In this document: positions 61,926 to 64,000 of the stretch, piece after piece | How the letters are laid out: every line of letters begins with the position of its first letter | Numbering within the stretch: position 1 is the first letter of the stretch | NCBI RefSeq assembly: GCF_000026045.1 | Contig: NC_007426.1 | Coordinates: 2,108,001 to 2,172,000 of the forward strand | Direction: 5' to 3' | Length of the DNA stretch: 64,000 bases | Source of the DNA: Natronomonas pharaonis DSM 2160 | GTDB lineage: Archaea; Halobacteriota; Halobacteria; Halobacteriales; Haloarculaceae | Made by a program: the position numbers and the translations under genes | The notes under the pieces: model-generated | The model's database searches: none | What the model saw: only the letters and a program-made list of their open reading frames with translations | What the model was told of the DNA's origin: nothing

Positions 61926-63155
61926 TCAAAGGTCCGCGGAATAGCGGTCGGCGACGTCATCTATCGCCGGGGCAATCGTATCGACGTTTCCGCCGGCTCG
62001 CATCGCGCTTGCGGCATCCTTCAGCCCGGTCCCGGTGACGACGACCACCACCGATTCACCGGGCTCGATAATTCCGTTCTCGCGTGCGTTCCGCAACCCG
62101 GCGACCGGTGTGGCTCCCGCTGGTTCAGCGTAGATGCCTTCGGTTCGCCCCAGCAGCGACTCCGCTTCGAGGATGTCCGTATCGTCGACGAGAACTGCCG
62201 TCCCACCGCTTGCTTCGAGCGCCGAACACGCCTTGACAGTGTTCCGCGGGCGACCAACGGAGATGCTGTCGGCGACGGTGTCGGCGACCGCATCGACGTC
62301 GTCGAACTCGTGGAACGCGTCGTGGATGGCGCTTGCGCCGTCGGCCTGGACGCCGAGCATCCGCGGCGTCTCCTCGACAAACCCGAGGTCGGCGAACTCG
62401 CGGAACCCTTTCCACCCACCGGCTATCGTACAGCCATCACCCATCGCGAACACGAGCCAGTCCGGAACCGCACCCCGTGTTTCTTCGGCCAGCTCGTGGC
62501 CGACGGTTCGTTTACCCTCGACCTGAAACGGGTTGACCGCGGCGTTGCGGTTATACCAGCCGAACCGGTCTGTCGCCTCCATGCTGAGGTCGTAGGCCTC
62601 GTCGTAGCTTCCCTGCACGCCGAGCACGTCGGCTCCGTACACGAGCGGCTGTGCGAGTTTCTCCTCCGGTGCGTCCTCGGGGACGAATATCCGACAGTCG
62701 AAATCCCCGCGAGCGGCGAAGCCAGCGAGCGACGCTGCCGCGTTGCCTGTCGATGCACAGGTGACAACATCAGCATCGAATTCGGCGGCTTTCGTTACCG
62801 AGACGGAACTCGCCCGGTCTTTCAACACACCAGTGGGGTTTCGGCCGTCGTCTTTTATGTGAAGGTCCACGTCGAGTTCCGCACCGAGCTGCGGCGCAGA
62901 AAGCAGCGGGGTGCCGCCTTCACCGAGTGTCACCGGGTCAGCCTCAGCCTCGACGGGGAGAAACGCTCGATACTTCCACTGGGAGTCGATGGCTCCGTCC
63001 AGCGGCTCGTCAAACCGGTCGACGATGATGTCGTAGTCGTATGTGACCTCGAGGATTCCCGTTACTCCGGGATGATTGGGACACGTATAGCGGAGCTGGT
63101 TCGGGTCGTATTCCGCACCGCAGCGAACGCACTCAAGCGAATCGACGTGGTCCAT
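61926..63155 (-). CDS. thrC: Threonine synthase
   Basis: A 409-aa PLP enzyme converting O-phosphohomoserine to threonine. It begins with a zinc-ribbon-like end (Cys9/Cys12/Cys25 of MDHVDSLECVRCGAEYDPN), has the PLP lysine in GVLKDRASS (near 115), and STGNAAASLAG (near 140), GDGCTIAG and GTGLKDA motifs. The neighbouring metabolite genes do not form a threonine operon. A 10-bp palindrome CACTGCAGTG lies about 90 bp upstream (63248-63257). Confidence 0.94.
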   Translation of the reverse strand: MDHVDSLECVRCGAEYDPNQLRYTCPNHPGVTGILEVTYDYDIIVDRFDEPLDGAIDSQWKYRAFLPVEAEADPVTLGEGGTPLLSAPQLGAELDVDLHIKDDGRNPTGVLKDRASSVSVTKAAEFDADVVTCASTGNAAASLAGFAARGDFDCRIFVPEDAPEEKLAQPLVYGADVLGVQGSYDEAYDLSMEATDRFGWYNRNAAVNPFQVEGKRTVGHELAEETRGAVPDWLVFAMGDGCTIAGGWKGFREFADLGFVEETPRMLGVQADGASAIHDAFHEFDDVDAVADTVADSISVGRPRNTVKACSALEASGGTAVLVDDTDILEAESLLGRTEGIYAEPAGATPVAGLRNARENGIIEPGESVVVVVTGTGLKDAASAMRAGGNVDTIAPAIDDVADRYSADL

Positions 63156-63312
63156 ACGAACTCCTGCATAGCAGGGAGAAAGAAGTTGCCGTTCCCCGAG
63201 CGTCCGCGTGTACTTTCCGCACCGATGCTGTCAGGTCACTGCTGCTGTCACTGCAGTGGGGGCAGTTGTACGCCAACAGCGATGCAGGCCCCGGGGAAAC
63301 GAAAGCCGGACA

Positions 63313-64000
63313 TCAAAGCACGACGAGCGCAGCTGCCAGCGAAAGCACGCTCACAAGCAGGACCGCAGCGAAGACGATAAGCGCCGGGGTGATGCCGGTC
63401 GCACGAAGCTCCGCGGTCCGAATTTGTGTGCCCAAGCCGACAAACGCGAGTAGGAACAGCCAGTCAACGACAGTCGAAATCATATCCTGCTGGGCCGGTG
63501 AGAAAGCCCCGAGGCTGGCGAGGCCAACGAGCACCAGAAATCCAAGCACGAACTTCGGAAAGTTTTCCCACAGCATCCGCACCGATGTCGAGCCACCAGC
63601 GCCGCGGCGCGCGTAGTAGCTTGCGTAGCCGAGCGCCACGACCCCTATCAGAGCGTTTCGAGCGAGTTTCGTTATCGTCGCCCACTGGCCGGCGACCTCC
63701 GAGTGTGCGAAGCCGACCGCGACGACCGGACCGGTAGAGAGCATGCTCACGCCGGCCCAGACGCCGAAGACGACATCGGGAAGGTCGAGCACCGCCCCGA
63801 CAATCGGATAGACGACGATGGTAACCGCATCAACGAGCAATACGACGCCTGCCGCATACGCGATGTGCATTTCCTTGGCCCGTACTGCACCGCCGACCGC
63901 GGCGACTGCGGAAACACCACAGATGCCCGCGCCTGCGGCGAGCAGTGAGCCGAACCGGTCGGTCACGCCGGCGACGTTCCGGGCGAGCACCTCGACGGTG
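63313..64000 (-). CDS. YeiH-family putative sulfate exporter, 5' end missing
   Basis: 229 residues of a membrane protein continue past the right edge of the window. It has GICGVSAVAAVGGAVRAKE near the visible start and at least seven helices; the last segment is ALIVFAAVLLVSVLSLAAALVVL (helix). This matches the UPF0324/YeiH family, for which sulfate or other anion export is proposed but not proven. The true start lies beyond 64000. Confidence 0.8.
   Translation of the reverse strand, partial: TVEVLARNVAGVTDRFGSLLAAGAGICGVSAVAAVGGAVRAKEMHIAYAAGVVLLVDAVTIVVYPIVGAVLDLPDVVFGVWAGVSMLSTGPVVAVGFAHSEVAGQWATITKLARNALIGVVALGYASYYARRGAGGSTSVRMLWENFPKFVLGFLVLVGLASLGAFSPAQQDMISTVVDWLFLLAFVGLGTQIRTAELRATGITPALIVFAAVLLVSVLSLAAALVVL

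Noticed and set aside
63224-63380. Cys-rich ORF starting MLSGHCCCHCSGGSC
   Set aside because: It overlaps the 3' end of the YeiH-family gene, has no promoter box, and its C-terminal half is Arg/Gln-rich noise; probably chance.
1-64000. CRISPR arrays and rRNA genes
   Set aside because: No regularly spaced repeats and no rRNA signature stretches were seen on either strand.

Overview
The window is a stretch of haloarchaeal chromosome. The evidence is high G+C coding sequence, very acidic proteins, archaeal information genes (TFB, Pelota, PDCD5-type DNA-binding protein, L1/L10/L12/L11), Tat lipoproteins with an LAGC lipobox, a PGF-CTERM-anchored protein, F420-type and halo-specific small membrane proteins, and many genes that start 22-30 bp behind a TATA-like box (leaderless transcription). 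The protein set and the many lipid-anchored exported proteins recall Natronomonas, but that is an inference; the species cannot be fixed from sequence alone.

Layout: 1-9.5 kb holds a TFB gene, a zinc-ribbon mini-protein, a CBS protein, a Tat lipoprotein, panB, several small membrane proteins, Pelota, an MBL-fold (RNase Z-like) hydrolase beside tRNA-Arg(CCT), and two tandem TatA genes. 9.5-13 kb holds sucCD and a solo TnpB element next to the stump of an older one. 13-20 kb holds a glycerophosphodiesterase, an NSS symporter, the biotin-dependent acyl-CoA carboxylase operon (pccB-pccX-pccA) and an SDR. 20-26 kb has an amino-acid permease fused to Usp domains, an F420-type oxidoreductase, glutamine synthetase and the biotin ligase BirA. 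26-30.3 kb is a c-type cytochrome module: CcmF-like heme lyase, membrane thioredoxin and a PGF-CTERM di-heme peroxidase. 30.4-35 kb has an FAH/cyclase pair, lipoproteins and a CopD-like pair. 35.5-45.6 kb has a microprotein, a ZIP transporter, a Met/Gly-rich protein, a Bat-type regulator, aminotransferase-ribH, MOSC, PDCD5, a PP-loop protein, a MOT1-like transporter, a 31-aa ORF overlapping a PIN-like gene, and RdgB. 45.6-50 kb has the glyoxylate bypass (aceB, aceA) and an R2/R2lox-like protein. 50-64 kb has cysS, a PadR regulator, a TctA-like protein, the ribosomal stalk genes, a DRG GTPase, a fused glyoxalase, thrC and a truncated YeiH-family gene.

Functional links: succinyl-CoA synthetase, the propionyl/acetyl-CoA carboxylase, BirA (which would biotinylate PccA) and the glyoxylate bypass together describe acetate/propionate/acyl-CoA assimilation. 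The CcmF-thioredoxin-peroxidase block would load heme on the outer face of the membrane and reduce peroxide there.

The most unusual non-coding material is a set of related palindromic sequences that look like right ends of IS1341/TnpB elements. One is attached to an intact tnpB, one is a tnpB stump, one ends a 220-bp intergenic hairpin cascade, and one forms a perfect three-way junction at the end of pccA. A leader ahead of the L1 gene carries an L1-binding-like motif touching its Shine-Dalgarno sequence.
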